A DNA stretch of 64,000 nucleotides, taken from contig NC_058504.1 in NCBI RefSeq assembly GCF_020382885.2, positions 2,991,019-3,055,018 on the forward strand, read 5' to 3'. Below, one piece after another: positions 13,201 to 25,000 of this stretch. The notes below the pieces were generated by a model. It saw only the letters and a program-made list of their open reading frames with translations, did not search any database and was not told the origin of the DNA. Position 1 is the stretch's first letter; every line of letters starts with the position of its first letter. This DNA is from Scatophagus argus. Taxonomy: Eukaryota > Chordata > Actinopteri > Scatophagidae. The position numbers and the translations under genes were made by a program.

Positions 13201-16200
13201 TCACCAGCCTCACAGAGACCTTCGGAGACTCCAAAGACAGAGTCAAGTACATTCGGCCTTTGTGCTCCTATTCATTTTGAAGTGCTTAAACTGTTGTTTG
13301 GCTAAATTTTGAAACATCTGGCTTTAATCCCATTTATGACCCATTCTTGTTTTGGCTGCTGCTGCAGTGGGATTTACTTACTTGAAGAAGAAAGATAAAA
13401 TCTGCATTTTCAGTGCATAAAAGAATCTGATTTTGAAGAAAATTTGTTGTCTGGTGGATTAAATACTTAAATAAAAGACCTGAACAAATTCCTTGTCTGT
13501 TTGTAGATGGCGAACAAAGCAGAATCTGGACTTCAGCTTCCTCATGCTCTACGCTCAGGACAAGGGAACCTATTATGTTCAGGTAAGGGGTGACCTTTGA
13601 CCCCTTCCCAAACATTACAGCTATTTATGTTCTGTAGAACTCCTTTGAATGGCCCATGGAATAAATAAGTGAATGAATTGGGAAAGTGGAGCCAAGATGA
13701 AAGATACTCAAAAGGCCTCCATGGCCAACCACGTCAATAAACACTTTATTATCACCACTATATCATTCAAACTTAACCAGTTATCTCCAAATGCTTTTAC
13801 TCGGAGGATACACAGATCCTCAACAGGAAAATTCCTTCTTACATTTCCGGCCACTGCAGTTTCTTTAAGATGAATCGAGAAACGCGTGGGTACCTGTTAT
13901 GTCCCGCAGCGTCCACCACGTAGGCTCCCATTTCCCACACTCGTTTATGACTTCAATCAATCAGTAGTCATTTGTAGAGAACTTCACAACACAAAACAGA
14001 CCAAAGTGCTTTCCAGTAGGATCAAAATAAAACAATAAAGCAGTTAACAGACAATAAAATTTCATAGGATAAAATAAGGTACAGTAAGTGTCACTGCTAG
14101 GTGTTAGAAGCTACTCAGAATAAATAAGTTTTGAGCATGGATTTAAGGAGAGATTTAAATTGCTTTTAAATAATGCTGTTTGTGTCGGCTGATTTCCAGT
14201 TAGAGGATGACATCGTTGCAAAGGCAAGTTACTACAACGACATGAAGACTTTCACCACCAGTATGGCTTCCAAGAAGTGGCTCTACCTGGAGTTCTCCCA
14301 CCTTGGATTTATAGGTGTGTGTGTGTAAGAAGTATTCAAGGTAAGGGTTGATCTACATGGTCAGCCTTGTTTTTATTTGTTTGGGTTTAGTGATAATAAC
14401 GTGCTTGTGTGTGTGTGTTTGTCTAATCCTCCAGGTAAGATGTTTCGCACCCGTGACCTCCCAATGATTGTGGAGTTCTTCCTGATGTTCCACAAAGACA
14501 AACCCATCGACTGGCTCTTAGATCACATCCTGTGGGTGAAAGTTTGCAACCCAGAAAAGGACGCAGTAAGTCAGTTGTGAAGTGATCAGCTGGAATAAAA
14601 TACTGAGCTAACTGTACTCTGTATAGTGTACATATAGTACATAAGGTACCAACAGGATACATTCCACACTCCAGTCCATTAAATAGCACTACTGAAATGC
14701 TGTTTGCCTCTGAGAAGAGTGATGCTACCAAGACGTTGCTCAGGCGTGTAACAGGCGTTAACAAAGACGCTGTTTTCGTTCATCGTTGAAACTAAAAGCA
14801 CCGACCGTTTGCTGTGTAGTGACCAGCATGCTGCTGTGTCGTCTCACACAGAAACACTGTAATGAACAGAAGGAGCTGCTCAAGCAGAGGTTCAAGCCCT
14901 CCCTCTTCCAGCATGTCGGCCTCCACTCGTCCCTGCCGGGGAAGGTACAGCACCTAAAGGTGAGTGCATCTCCGCTCCGCGGGTCCTCAGCAAGTATTGA
15001 CATCAGATGGAAGTTAACAACGTGCATTACAACGCCGTGATGACACATGAAACATTGACTGGAAGTATTTATATGACACAGAAAATTTCGGTGTAATTCT
15101 ACTGCATAAGTTCAATGATATTTGATGATTGCAAAAATGTTGAAGATTGTGTAGTTTTTACTTGTTTTTATCAGATGCTGATAACAGTAAAACCTCACCT
15201 GATTGCAGGGACTCTATGAAGATAAGTTTATAATAGTGAAACCAACACAGAAACACAGGTGTGTTTGCTGCACAGGTGTTCTGTGCACAGTTCATTCTGT
15301 CTCCTGTAATAAATCACACTCAAGTCACCACACCTAACTTTAAATTAAAGGACTGTTCTGTCACTGAGATGTCAAAGTGATTTGCCAGTCAGTGTTGACT
15401 ACCTTTTCCTGTCAGATCAGCTGACGTCAGGTGGGAGCCTCGTCAGACAGGATGAGGCTGTGGAGAAACACCTGAATCAAACGCAGCCGGTTTGCCCTGT
15501 TAGTTACTGCATTGCGGTGGGGGTGTGTTTATACCAGACATGAAATCTGATAAAGGTTGAATTAAAGATACAGAACCGTTTTTTCCAGACAAAACCATCG
15601 CAACATCCAAGGTTTTTTATAGATTCTCCCTCCCTCTTTCTCTTTGTGTGTGTGTGTGTGTGTGTGTCCTCCCCTCCAGGATAAGGACTTTGGGCAGCAG
15701 GTTCTGTACCAGGCCCACAGTAACCCAGCTGCAGAGCTGAGCAGCAGCCTGAAACATTACAAGCAGCACAGTCTGGACAGAGCTTACAAAGGACAGGACT
15801 TCTTCTGGGCATTAACCCCCACGCAGAATGACTACATCCTCTTCAAATTCCCACAGCCGATTCACATGTCTGGGTCAGTTTGAATTCCTGATTTCCTTTT
15901 AAAGTTTGGTAACGCAAATTGGGCCAATAAACTCACTCGATGGATCTCAGCTAACACGCTGGCTGAGGAGGGAGAGAAGAGCTAACGTGGACTCTGCAGT
16001 GTTTGATGATTTTTCACAGGTCATATTGTTATCACAATACTCAACAATGTAATGACACATCACAGAAGTGAAGTGACAGGTTGGAACCTCCCCTGTGTTC
16101 TGCTGTGTCATTCAGTAAAGAAGAGACACATCAATGAGAAAATGCAAATATTGACGTGACAGATTTGAAGCATTCACCGCACTGTCACAATGTGTTTGAT

Positions 16201-17662
16201 GTTTTGTGTTGCTTTGCTGCTTGACTTTTTCTTGCATTGCATCAGTTTGTACACAGTGGAAACTGCTTCCTGTTCCCATCAACCAAACAGAGACAAAGAC
16301 ACAGAGTGCAGCTGCCATTAGATCAGCACACGTAATTTGCACTGATGACTTTGACAACTTTGACATTTCAGTTGCTCCTCTGACGGATCACCTCGCACCA
16401 CCTTCCGTCTCCTCCCTAGACGTGACATCGAATGCTCGAGCTTGCGTTAATAATGGCTTCACAGACTGGCAGGAGGAGCTGCTTCAGAGCTTTTTAAACC
16501 AGGACAAGTGCTGGGCAAGCGCTCACCTTTACCTGCTTGTCCACGTAAAACTACTATAAGGTTTAGTTTTTGGCCGCTTTTGACCCACCACATTCCCCAA
16601 ACGTTTGCAGACGTGTGCTTCAGTTACACAGTATCGCATCGGTGCAGATACTCACCGACACATGATCCAGCATTTGAGGCAGTATCGGCATTTCCAGTAC
16701 TGGTATCCGTGTCAGAACTACTCTAATGATTGTCCACAGATGCTCGACTGATGTTCAGCTGCCCGTTTGGCGTGTCAGGACAGTAACTGTAACAACAAGG
16801 CAGCAAAAGGCTCACATTTCCTAATATCGGTTTATATGAGCTGCATTTTGTACTTGACACACACCCGTCGAAACAGCCATACAGACTATAACATAAGCTT
16901 TGTCATTATAGGGCGGCTCTGTGCTTCAGCGCTGAGTGAAAACAGGACGCAGTGGGGTGTGGATGTAGTCACTGAAGTGTTTATGTATGGGGTAGCTGCC
17001 TGTCTGTGAGTGTTTGTCGTGCTTCAGCTCACACATTCCCCCTGATATTTACAGGCTGTTTTCCCATGTTGAGGTGGCGGACTGACACACCTGCTCTCTG
17101 TAGTCAGGCCTCCTTCGGCAAACACACTCAGGCGATTTAAGTCAGTCAGTTAGCCACTCCTGTCTCTGGAGTAAAATTAAATGGATGAACTCGCTGCACA
17201 CAATTTCAAAAGGGAAATTCCCGCTTGTTTTCTAAAGGGCGAGATGAGATTTCAAATGTTTGAGTGAAACCAGTTAATGAGGTGTTCATGTTGATGAGAT
17301 GGGACACTTTTGAGATGGGACATTTTTTTGTTATGATGTGTTTTTCTTTTTCAAGAAAAGGTCAAGAAGTTACGATTTGATTGAAGTGACAGGGATGATA
17401 TTGTTGGGTTTAATAGCAAGTTCAAGATTTGTTTGTCACTGGTTGTTTCATTCCCACGTGACAGTGGGAATGATTTCACATCTTTCATTATGATACACGT
17501 GCTGCCTGTTGGACCTGGCAGTACACTCTTTTACTGCACTGATTATGACACTGTCTTTATGGCAGGTACCTGTTTCGCAGTGGAAATATCGAAACCAGCG
17601 GAGATAAATTCTACAACACCACAGTGGAAGTGCTGCCCAGCAATGTGAGTAACCTGTCTCTC

Positions 17663-17703
<41 letters not shown>

Positions 17704-20700
17704 CCATTGGCTTCATTACTGCCGTCAGGTGGGTGTTGGTTTTCATCTCAGGTGTTGATGCCTCAGGAAGGAGTAGCAAGGTAACAGGAAACACCCACCA
17801 CAACAAGATATCTGTTATCACTCTGTTGCCTCCCTGTGGCTGTGTGTGTGTATGTGTGTGTGTGTGTGAGTCGACTCTTGTGTCACACTACAAGGGAAAA
17901 GTGTTCAAGCCTTGGGTGACCTTTGTGTAAAGTTAGACAGACGTGGAATCTCTGTGTGGAAGATAAGAGGGAAACTGCGTTACACAAGATGAGCTGAGGT
18001 CCACAGGCTTCACATTGCAGGTGAAACACAAGCCGAACAGGCCGAACAGCAAACCACATGAGAAAGTGACATTAACAAAATGGATTAAGTGCCTGACAAA
18101 TTTCTGAGAACGTTTTCCTGAATTCCCTCGCCATTAGCTCCCCGAGTGTCCCTCGTTCATCATGAACATAAAGAACTTGTTAGAACCGTGGACAGAGACG
18201 GACCATCGCCAGCTGTCTCAGTAAAGCTCGTCTGTGTGGTAGCTGTCCTGGCCAGGGGCTTGACCCGACTGCAGTGCTCACCTTTGATGGCGTATGGCAC
18301 ACCTGGCGTGATGGCCGTGTCAGCAGAGTGTCCTGTGGTGGCTTTGGGGTTGTGGTTTACGCATGCACAAGCTACAGAATGTAGCTGAATGTGTTGCAGC
18401 CTGAAGCCCCTGGAAGCTGACAACATTGCAGTTCTTCCACGGCCTGCATACGGACCGGGAGCGTCGCCCAGCTGAGCGCATGTCTCTGGATCAAAGAGTA
18501 CGACGCAGGGCTCCACTTCCTGTTCATATCCAACAAATTCACACAGGCACTGAAGAGGAGTGGACCAACTTTTCACAGCAACAACCAGCTCTGTAGCCTA
18601 CGTCACTGCTTTTAACTGACAGCTGAGTTTTTATGTTAAAAACCCAGAAAATGACGTGGATTGAGCCGCCCTTTAAAATCTGAGAGACAAAGGGTTTTTT
18701 TGTCTTACAATTTTAATACCATGCCTGGAAAAATAGTCTGAAAGTGTTGGCTCATATCTTTGTTGGGTGCAATAGTAAAAGTTAATTTTAAATTGTTTTT
18801 TATGCTGCTTTTTATGTTATAAAAGGGTGCAGTTTAGCTGACTGCAGAGGTTATCTGAGCTTTGATTGTAGTGACATACTGTATATTTTTCCATGGATTT
18901 TAATGTCGTATGTAATGCATACCAAGACCTATTCATCTCCTCTCCTTCACGAATAGGATTCCTGAAAGTATTTGTACTGCCTCAGTAAGCTGCTCGTTGT
19001 TTTGTTGTTACACAGAAGAAAATCTTAAGTCTGCTTTCCAAGCAGCTTGATGGTGACCTGGGAACTTGGCCTTGATGATAACAGTTAATGATTGCATATA
19101 ATCACCAAACTGGCATGTGTGAGAGCAGAGTTAAACCTTATTGTGTATTTACATTCTTATCTGCCACCATTTGATTCGATAGTGGCAAGGTCACCAAGCA
19201 AAACTGTAAAGGCTTGATCACAAACCTAAAATATACTTTGGGTTCGTCTCTCTAGACTTTTGTTTGACTTGACTAACGGCTGAACACTAATCAAATATAG
19301 TCAGTGTCTTTATGCATATTAAATGATCAGCCCATGAAGAATCGCCAACAAACTGCAGTTCCCTTCAGCTCCGTGGAGCTTTGTATTTCTTTAAGCTCAT
19401 TGTTTCAGTTTTACATCCCACAAAAATGTACAGTTTTACAGTCTCTTATCATCCTCATTTCCAGCAGCAGCAGGCAGCTGTTTTCAGGGAAAAGAGAGTG
19501 AATACTGGCTTTTGGTTGCCAAGCTGCTTTGCTAACTTCTTTTCTCTGGCTGCTTTCTTAATGAGGTTGCATTTCCCGAAGGCGTTAAGTCGCAGTCTGT
19601 CTGATGTCTGTTGTCTTGTCTTCTTTCAGCCATCAGCACAACACAAACTATTGGCCAGATCGTCTCCTGCCTACCAAGAAGCTGATCAGGGATTCATCGT
19701 CATCGGTACACCAACCCACACATTCAGCACACACATGAGGCCTGTTGGGGGGGTCCAAAGGAAAACCCTCATAGCCCCATATGACTCGTAAAACAGTGAC
19801 AGCATGGAAAATATTAAAGTAAAGTAAAACCTGCCAACTAACATGACTTGCATGTCATTCGGGTTCTGTTGCATGACTGAAATAAGATGTTGTTTTCAGT
19901 CTTAAAAGCATTTAAGTTAAATAATAATTAACGCTCTAAGCCACCTAACATGACCCTTTATAGGGCTTTGTCTGATTGAAAATACAGTTGATACCATCCG
20001 GAAATTTGAAGACATTAGCAGGACAAACCTTCAGGGTTTACTTTTTAGCCATGCTAGTTGTGTAACTGAAGTTGGGCCACTTATTTTACTTGAATTGTGA
20101 ATTTTGTTTTAAGCAATTCTTAACAGTTTTTGTTAGAAATTGCAAATTTCCAGAACTGTCTAATAAGATTTTTTTTAAAAACATCAATAAAATCCATGTC
20201 ATATTTTACATTTCCAAAGATTCTGTTTTGTTGTCTTCACTTGAAAGACTTTACGTTTGAGAAGCCAATCGATGTGATTGGAAGGCTGTAATATTGATGG
20301 CAAAAAGTGAGCCTTTGTGACAAACTGTAACATAACAGCATTGGAAAAGGAGCTTTGGTGTGAGATTGTTGTCCGTCTACACATGCACAAAAACCAATGA
20401 CAGCGTTTGTGTGTTTCAGGGGCGTTTGAGGATGGCGTAGCTCAGGGTGAGATTGAAGAAGCGCTGCAGCCGATCTCAGCTTTGCGCCTCGTGGTTCAAT
20501 CCGACGCTGACGTCTGGGCTCTGCTGAGCGAGGTTTGACCTTAGAACTTAAAGAACTTAGCATAAAGCTAAGCTGCAGCTTGAATTTTAATTTAATTCAA
20601 TTTAATTTATTAATCCCAAGCTGGGAAATTACTTCTCTGCATTTAACCCATCACTGATTGAAACACACACACATGCAACATGCAGTGAAACACACAGGAG

Positions 20701-21680
20701 CAGTGGGCTGCATCAAGCGCCCAGGGAGCATATATTGGGGGTGAAGTGCCTTGCTCAAGGGCACATCAGCCAGCTAATGGGGAGTGGGGACATTATCACT
20801 CTACCACACCCAAATTTTTCCTGCCCGTCCGGTGGGAGAATCGAACCAGCAACCTTCCGATCTGATCGTATTTAATGTGCTGTTTAGCTGTGATAAGAGA
20901 ACATTTCATACCAGGCGACCATGTTGAAAACGGGCAAGTGGAAAAAGGGAAGCACACGGTGCCATCCAGGCCATGCGAGAGACTGAGATTAGAACAATAG
21001 CATCTACAATCAGGAGTTGTTCTTAAACCTGCTGTGCCCATTAATCACACGAGTTTGAACATCTACCAGTCTCATCATGTTAGAGCAGGGCTGGTATGGC
21101 TGTGGGGTTGCTTTTTTCCACATTTCTGTAAATGCTTCATGATAAAAGCAGGAAGTGTTTATTTGTTTTACAATAACATTAACAGGTCCAACGAGAGTGG
21201 ATCAAAGGAAGGCTTTGTAAAGTGTAACATTAACCTGCGAAAACCTGCCCAACCACACACTCGTCGTATGGGAACTGCAAAGTGGCACCCAAGACATATC
21301 TGATCCAGCTTTAAAGGAATGTGCAGAGCGACCCTGAGTCATACCTCCCTCAGTTTCCTGCTAATGTCACGACTTGTCAGATCAAGACAACCTTCACTTC
21401 CAGACAAGAGCGAGAAAACCTTCTTAAACTGAACTGCAGGTGGCACGTGACGATGGCGAGCTTCTCGTTAGCACCGCTGCAGTGATGCTTACCTGCAGTT
21501 AGGTTCGTGTGTGGTCGTCTTTGTGATGGAAGCGAAGCAGAAATCAAGTTGGTGATCAGTGTGGTTGAACTGTAAGCTGACGGGTCACACTTGTGTGTGT
21601 GTCTGTGTGGTCTTACAGCAGCTAAGGTTTGCTTAACACTCACTCTTGTTCTTGTCTGTCAGATACTCATCAAAGTTTGA
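7208..21680 (+). CDS. mgat4d: MGAT4-family alpha-1,3-mannosyl-glycoprotein 4-beta-GlcNAc-transferase, 15 exons
   Basis: Predicted 528-residue Golgi type II enzyme (GT54). MGAT4A/B add a beta-1,4 GlcNAc branch to the alpha-1,3 mannose of N-glycans. Exons: 7208-7298, 9477-9626, 10204-10344, 10611-10744, 11836-11882, 13133-13246, 13507-13582, 14200-14314, 14435-14565, 14852-14959, 15680-15873, 17566-17644, 19630-19705, 20420-20532, 21663-21680; all phases join. The ATG gives [10 protein letters not shown], a short cytosolic tail before a membrane anchor (about residues 7-24). Visible family motifs: [24 protein letters not shown], the metal-binding EDD in [12 protein letters not shown] (253-255), [38 protein letters not shown]. 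The core is closest to MGAT4B from memory, but the stem differs and the C terminus (ILIKV) is short. The symbol rests on its place beside scoc, where human has MGAT4D; family is certain, paralogue is inferred. Confidence 0.93.
9745..9920 (-). mobile_element. tRNA-derived SINE, head portion
   Basis: On the minus strand this begins GGGGCAGCCGTAGCCTAGAG and carries a B-box-like GGTTCGATTCCCG, then GGCAGGAAAAA. That is the tRNA-like head of a common teleost SINE. It lies in intron 2 of the MGAT4-family gene, antisense to it. The conserved body and tail seen in the copy at 20.6 kb are missing or diverged after about 9820. Confidence 0.7.
10566..10600 (+). repeat. (GT)n next to a splice acceptor
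   Basis: A GT repeat with one interruption ends 10 bases before the acceptor of exon 4 of the MGAT4-family gene (CCTTTCTCAG at 10601-10610), so the repeat supplies most of the upstream tract. Confidence 0.9.
11402..11460. repeat. Near-perfect inverted repeat (hairpin) in intron 4
   Basis: GTCATTTACCGTCATC (11415-11430) and its exact reverse complement (11437-11452) flank a six-base loop, AGCTGG. Outer arms TCATGT / ACATGA (11402-11407, 11455-11460) extend it after a small mismatch, and weaker pairing continues further out. It sits in intron 4 of the MGAT4-family gene. It may be a microRNA-like or cruciform structure, or the remains of a foldback element; the sequence alone does not decide. 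Confidence 0.85.
12473..12617 (+). mobile_element. Tc1/mariner-type MITE copy 2, both ends present
   Basis: The 145-base element starts ACACTATATAGACAAAAGTA and ends with the imperfect inverse, AATACTTTTGTCCATATATTGT (about 19 of 22 matching). Inside is the block CCAGTGAAGGGAAATCTTAA. It lies in intron 5 of the MGAT4-family gene. It has no coding capacity and is a non-autonomous derivative; divergent ends suggest it is not recent. Confidence 0.75.
13960..14160 (+). repeat. Dispersed repeat in intron 7
   Basis: The tract GTAGAGAACTTCACAACACA ... CAAAGTGCTTTCCAG ... AATAAAACAATAAAGC ... AAGTTTTGAGCATGGATTTA resembles a frequent teleost repeat of the form 'tttgtatagcac...aaagtgcttta...ataaaa', which also seems to occur near 59.43 kb. 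Family not named; boundaries approximate. Confidence 0.45.
15645..15667 (+). repeat. (TG)n before exon 11 acceptor
   Basis: About eleven TG units end 12 bases before the acceptor AG at 15678-15679 (CCTCCCCTCCAG) of the MGAT4-family gene. Confidence 0.9.
17668..17698 (+). repeat. (GT)n just after exon 12 donor
   Basis: A GT run of about fifteen units begins 23 bases after the donor of exon 12 (17645) of the MGAT4-family gene. A second GT run lies at 17841-17868 in the same intron. Confidence 0.9.
20585..20870 (-). mobile_element. tRNA-derived SINE, body and tail
   Basis: Read on the minus strand the element runs from a B-box-like GGTTCGATTCTCCC through GGAAAAATTTGGGTGTGGTA, GCCCTTGAGCAAGGCACTTC, CCAATATATGCTCCCTGGGC and CAGCCCACTGCTCC to an AATTTAATTTAAT tail. 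It is the same family as the copy at 9.75 kb but lacks the A-box end, so the two copies are complementary halves. It lies antisense in intron 14 of the MGAT4-family gene. Confidence 0.8.
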
Positions 21681-22000
21681 TGCCCACAGAGGAGAGGGAA
21701 CCACACACATATCTGCCATCAGGCCTGGGGTTCCACCTGAGCAAACCCTGTGCTGGACTAAGACTACAGGGACCTGAAGAGTCTGAGCTGACTGTGACTG
21801 AGGTCTGTGAGGAAGGAGGATCCATGTTTATGGCTCTGAGCGAGACAAAGGCAGTAGCAGTTCAGCAATAATGAAACTTGCGGAGTGTAAGGGAATGCAG
21901 TAACCTCGTGAAGTGATCACACTGCTGGCACTGCTGACAGTTGCTGTTTAAAGAGTGAAAACAGGAGAGCTAATTTATTACTTTTTATTTTGTTGTAACA

Positions 22001-22006
22001 AATAAA
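22001..22006 (+). terminator. Polyadenylation signal of the MGAT4-family gene
   Basis: AATAAA lies 321 bases after the stop codon at 21678-21680 and is followed by an A-rich then GT-rich stretch (CCTTGTCTTTTGAG). This gives a 3' UTR of about 340 bases. Confidence 0.7.
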
Positions 22007-22029
22007 GAAAAAACATCCCATGTCACCTT

Positions 22030-25000
22030 GTCTTTTGAGTATTTAACAACAGCTTGTTTTTTTTAGCTCTATTTACATGAAATACGTAATTGCAAAATAA
22101 AGTACCCATGGATTTATGTGACACTGAATAGACAAACAGGAACAACCAGCCAGACTGGTTTTAAGACAGACTTTGATTATCTAGTCACTGTGTAATGCTG
22201 TTTGTTTGATCTTCAGACATGGTTTGGATAAGAGCTGTTGTATTATTAAAAGGACAAGGCTGACAGTATTACATATCTTACTGTCAAAAATCTTAGGAAG
22301 GAACCCACAGACACGGTACTTAGAGATGGACAAGCACATTGCTGGTTTTCTGGAATTGGTTGGGAATGAGAAAAATATAAAATAACAACAGTGATATCCT
22401 TTAATATGGTGCATTTTGAAATTGCATCCTTGAACAGCCACTTGAACACCATTCAGCACAGTCTGTGTCACGTTCAGCATACATGAGCGTTTCAGCAGCA
22501 AAATGACAGGTGTGGTATCACAGCACCTTAACAATATTCAACCCTGCTACGAGGGCACAACGTCAGATATTTTCTAAATATTCCAATAGGAGCTTTAGTT
22601 TGGTCCTGACTCCTAATGAGGCCAAAGTCCTTCTCCTACACAAACACCGCAGGAGAAGGCAGAGTCTTCTGCAGTCCAAATAGCATTAGTGTTAATGCTA
22701 ACACTGATGGATTCCTCACTCTGGTCTCTGCTCTTTGTCTTGACAAAGACTATAAGAAAACTGTCCTACCATCTGTACAGTAGGTTGTATAGTAATATAC
22801 ATGTTCACACACACACAGTCAAATGTATACTGTACAGGATTTTTCTTTAAAAAAACAAACAAACTATGGACTCAAACAAAAATAATCTCTCTCAATCATA
22901 ACTTCTGATCCACTAAAGGTGGCCTCTTTCAGTTCTGTGGAGTTTCATTCTCACATTCTGGGTTAGTGGACTGTTGAGTGTCAATGAGACTCTAACATGA
23001 GTAATAGTGGCTAATAAAGTGTCAACATCCTGAGTCCCAAGACTTAAAAGTCAACTGTGTTTCTCCAGAATATCTTTAAAAAATCCTGCACAGTATGCCT
23101 GTAACATCCAAATCAACGCACATGTTGATATGAAGATGATCCTGGGAAACTACTGCACACACATTAGTTCAACACAGAGGGACCAGTGTCCTCAGTGTGG
23201 ACACTCTGTGACGACAACTAAACTAAACTAAACCCAGGACAGTTTGCAGGTTACATTGAAAACACGGGGGGTAAAGCAGCGGGTCACTTGTCCTTGCGGG
23301 CACCCTTAGTGACCCTGTGAGCATGTGAAATATAAAACATCGATTAGAACATCAATGACAAACATCTCGTCAAAAAGGATCAGTACTTTATTAAACCACA
23401 GTCAGGTCAGTAACAAAAACAACATGTAAACAATGTTCAAATGCAACAGGATTAAGATTACTTTGAGACTTCATCAATGATATTTATTTCACATTTATGC
23501 ATGAAATACAGTATATTTGTCACTGATTTACTGAAAGGCTAAACCAGGCTTTGCCAGCTTAACAGTAAGCACATACACAAGACTCTCAGTTCAAATAAAA
23601 ACTGAAATATGGTCTTGGCTATAAACTGCAACAGTGACTGTTAAAGTCCCGTCCCTCCCAGCCTGCATGCAGCAGCAACGAAAAGTGACACCCACGTCTC
23701 TTCAGAGAAGTTACAAACTGTAGCAATAAAACCACGTTATGACAGCTTTACGGTATCTATGGCAGAGGCAGCAATACTGACTAATAAATAACAAAAGGAA
23801 AGAGGGAAAGGGAGGAGGTCACTGCTAACACCACTGCTGGGGAGACAAACATGCTTTTCCTCTCACCAGCTTCCACCCAGCAAACACTGAAAACTGTGTT
23901 TGACCAAGTTGGAGCAATTATGTCCCGAAGGAGAAAAATGTTAGTTAAACGTAAACATTTTGTGTTGGATGGAAGGATTTTTTGGATCTGGGCGGTGGAG
24001 ACGGCGGAGGGGCAGTAACATCATGAGTTCCAAAGATCTCTTTGAGCCAATGAGCAACACGGCAATGAAAGAACAAGATCTGGACTGCAACAAGTAAAAT
24101 ATATTTTTCGTGGTAATGACGAGACAGATTGACTAAGAACTGACTCTTCAGACTGGGCTGACTTGCTGTCATTTGAGTTCACTTTGTATTATTAAGTGCG
24201 CAAACTGCAAAGGTCGTACATTAAAAATGTTAAATATCCCTCCAAGAGTTTATGCTATCAAATAAATATTGCAAGAGTTTGTCAGGCTCTGTGATCAGTT
24301 CTAGAGCTACTACTATAATAGCCACTTCCAGGTGTTACTAATACATCTTAGTTAATGCTAACGTTAACTAGTTTGAGTGTAAACGTGACCGCGTAGTCTG
24401 GATTAAAGTTATTACCGTTGCTACCAGCAGCCTTATCTCACTGGAATGTGTGGCAGGTTAGCTAATCAGAGCACACAGACGTCTATGAGAGGGTGACATA
24501 TGACACAAAAACTTCACGGAAATTCCAAAACTCAGGTTGCACAATAAGAATTTTTTTCCTCAGCCAACACAATTAGCAAAAATATTTTAAAAGCTAGCAA
24601 AATTCGCCAGCTTAAAAACATAAAAAAAAAAAAAGCATATGTGCTTCCGGTGGTGCAGCAATTTTCAGTTAACTATTCTTCAACTTATTGAAACGATGAA
24701 AAGTGTGTGACAACAAAAACCAGCAAACTGATCTGCGTGCGTCACATCCTGCACTGCTCAGACCAGGTGGTCCAGAACCACCACCGACCGCGTCAGAGCG
24801 TGAAGCTGCGGCGCTTGTTAAGTCAATGACAGCCATTTATTGACGTATTATATATCAACTATAATTTCAGTATCAGACAACAGCCCATAATGTGAATTTC
24901 CACGCCGCATACGTATTGTGCATCTCTATGGAAAACAAATGCAGCACACAGATGAACCAGTCATGTTGATAGCCCGCAGCAAATTAGTTTTTGCTCTAAA

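Noticed and set aside
14758-15048. Overlapping open frames on both strands at exon 10 of the MGAT4-family gene
   Set aside because: Shadow frames; the exon 14852-14959 in its own phase encodes the conserved family block.
23288-23317. Possible tiny terminal exon reading VTKGARKDK then stop on the minus strand
   Set aside because: It has an acceptor-like CACAG, but no partner exon was found and nine residues cannot identify a gene; more likely part of the scoc 3' UTR.
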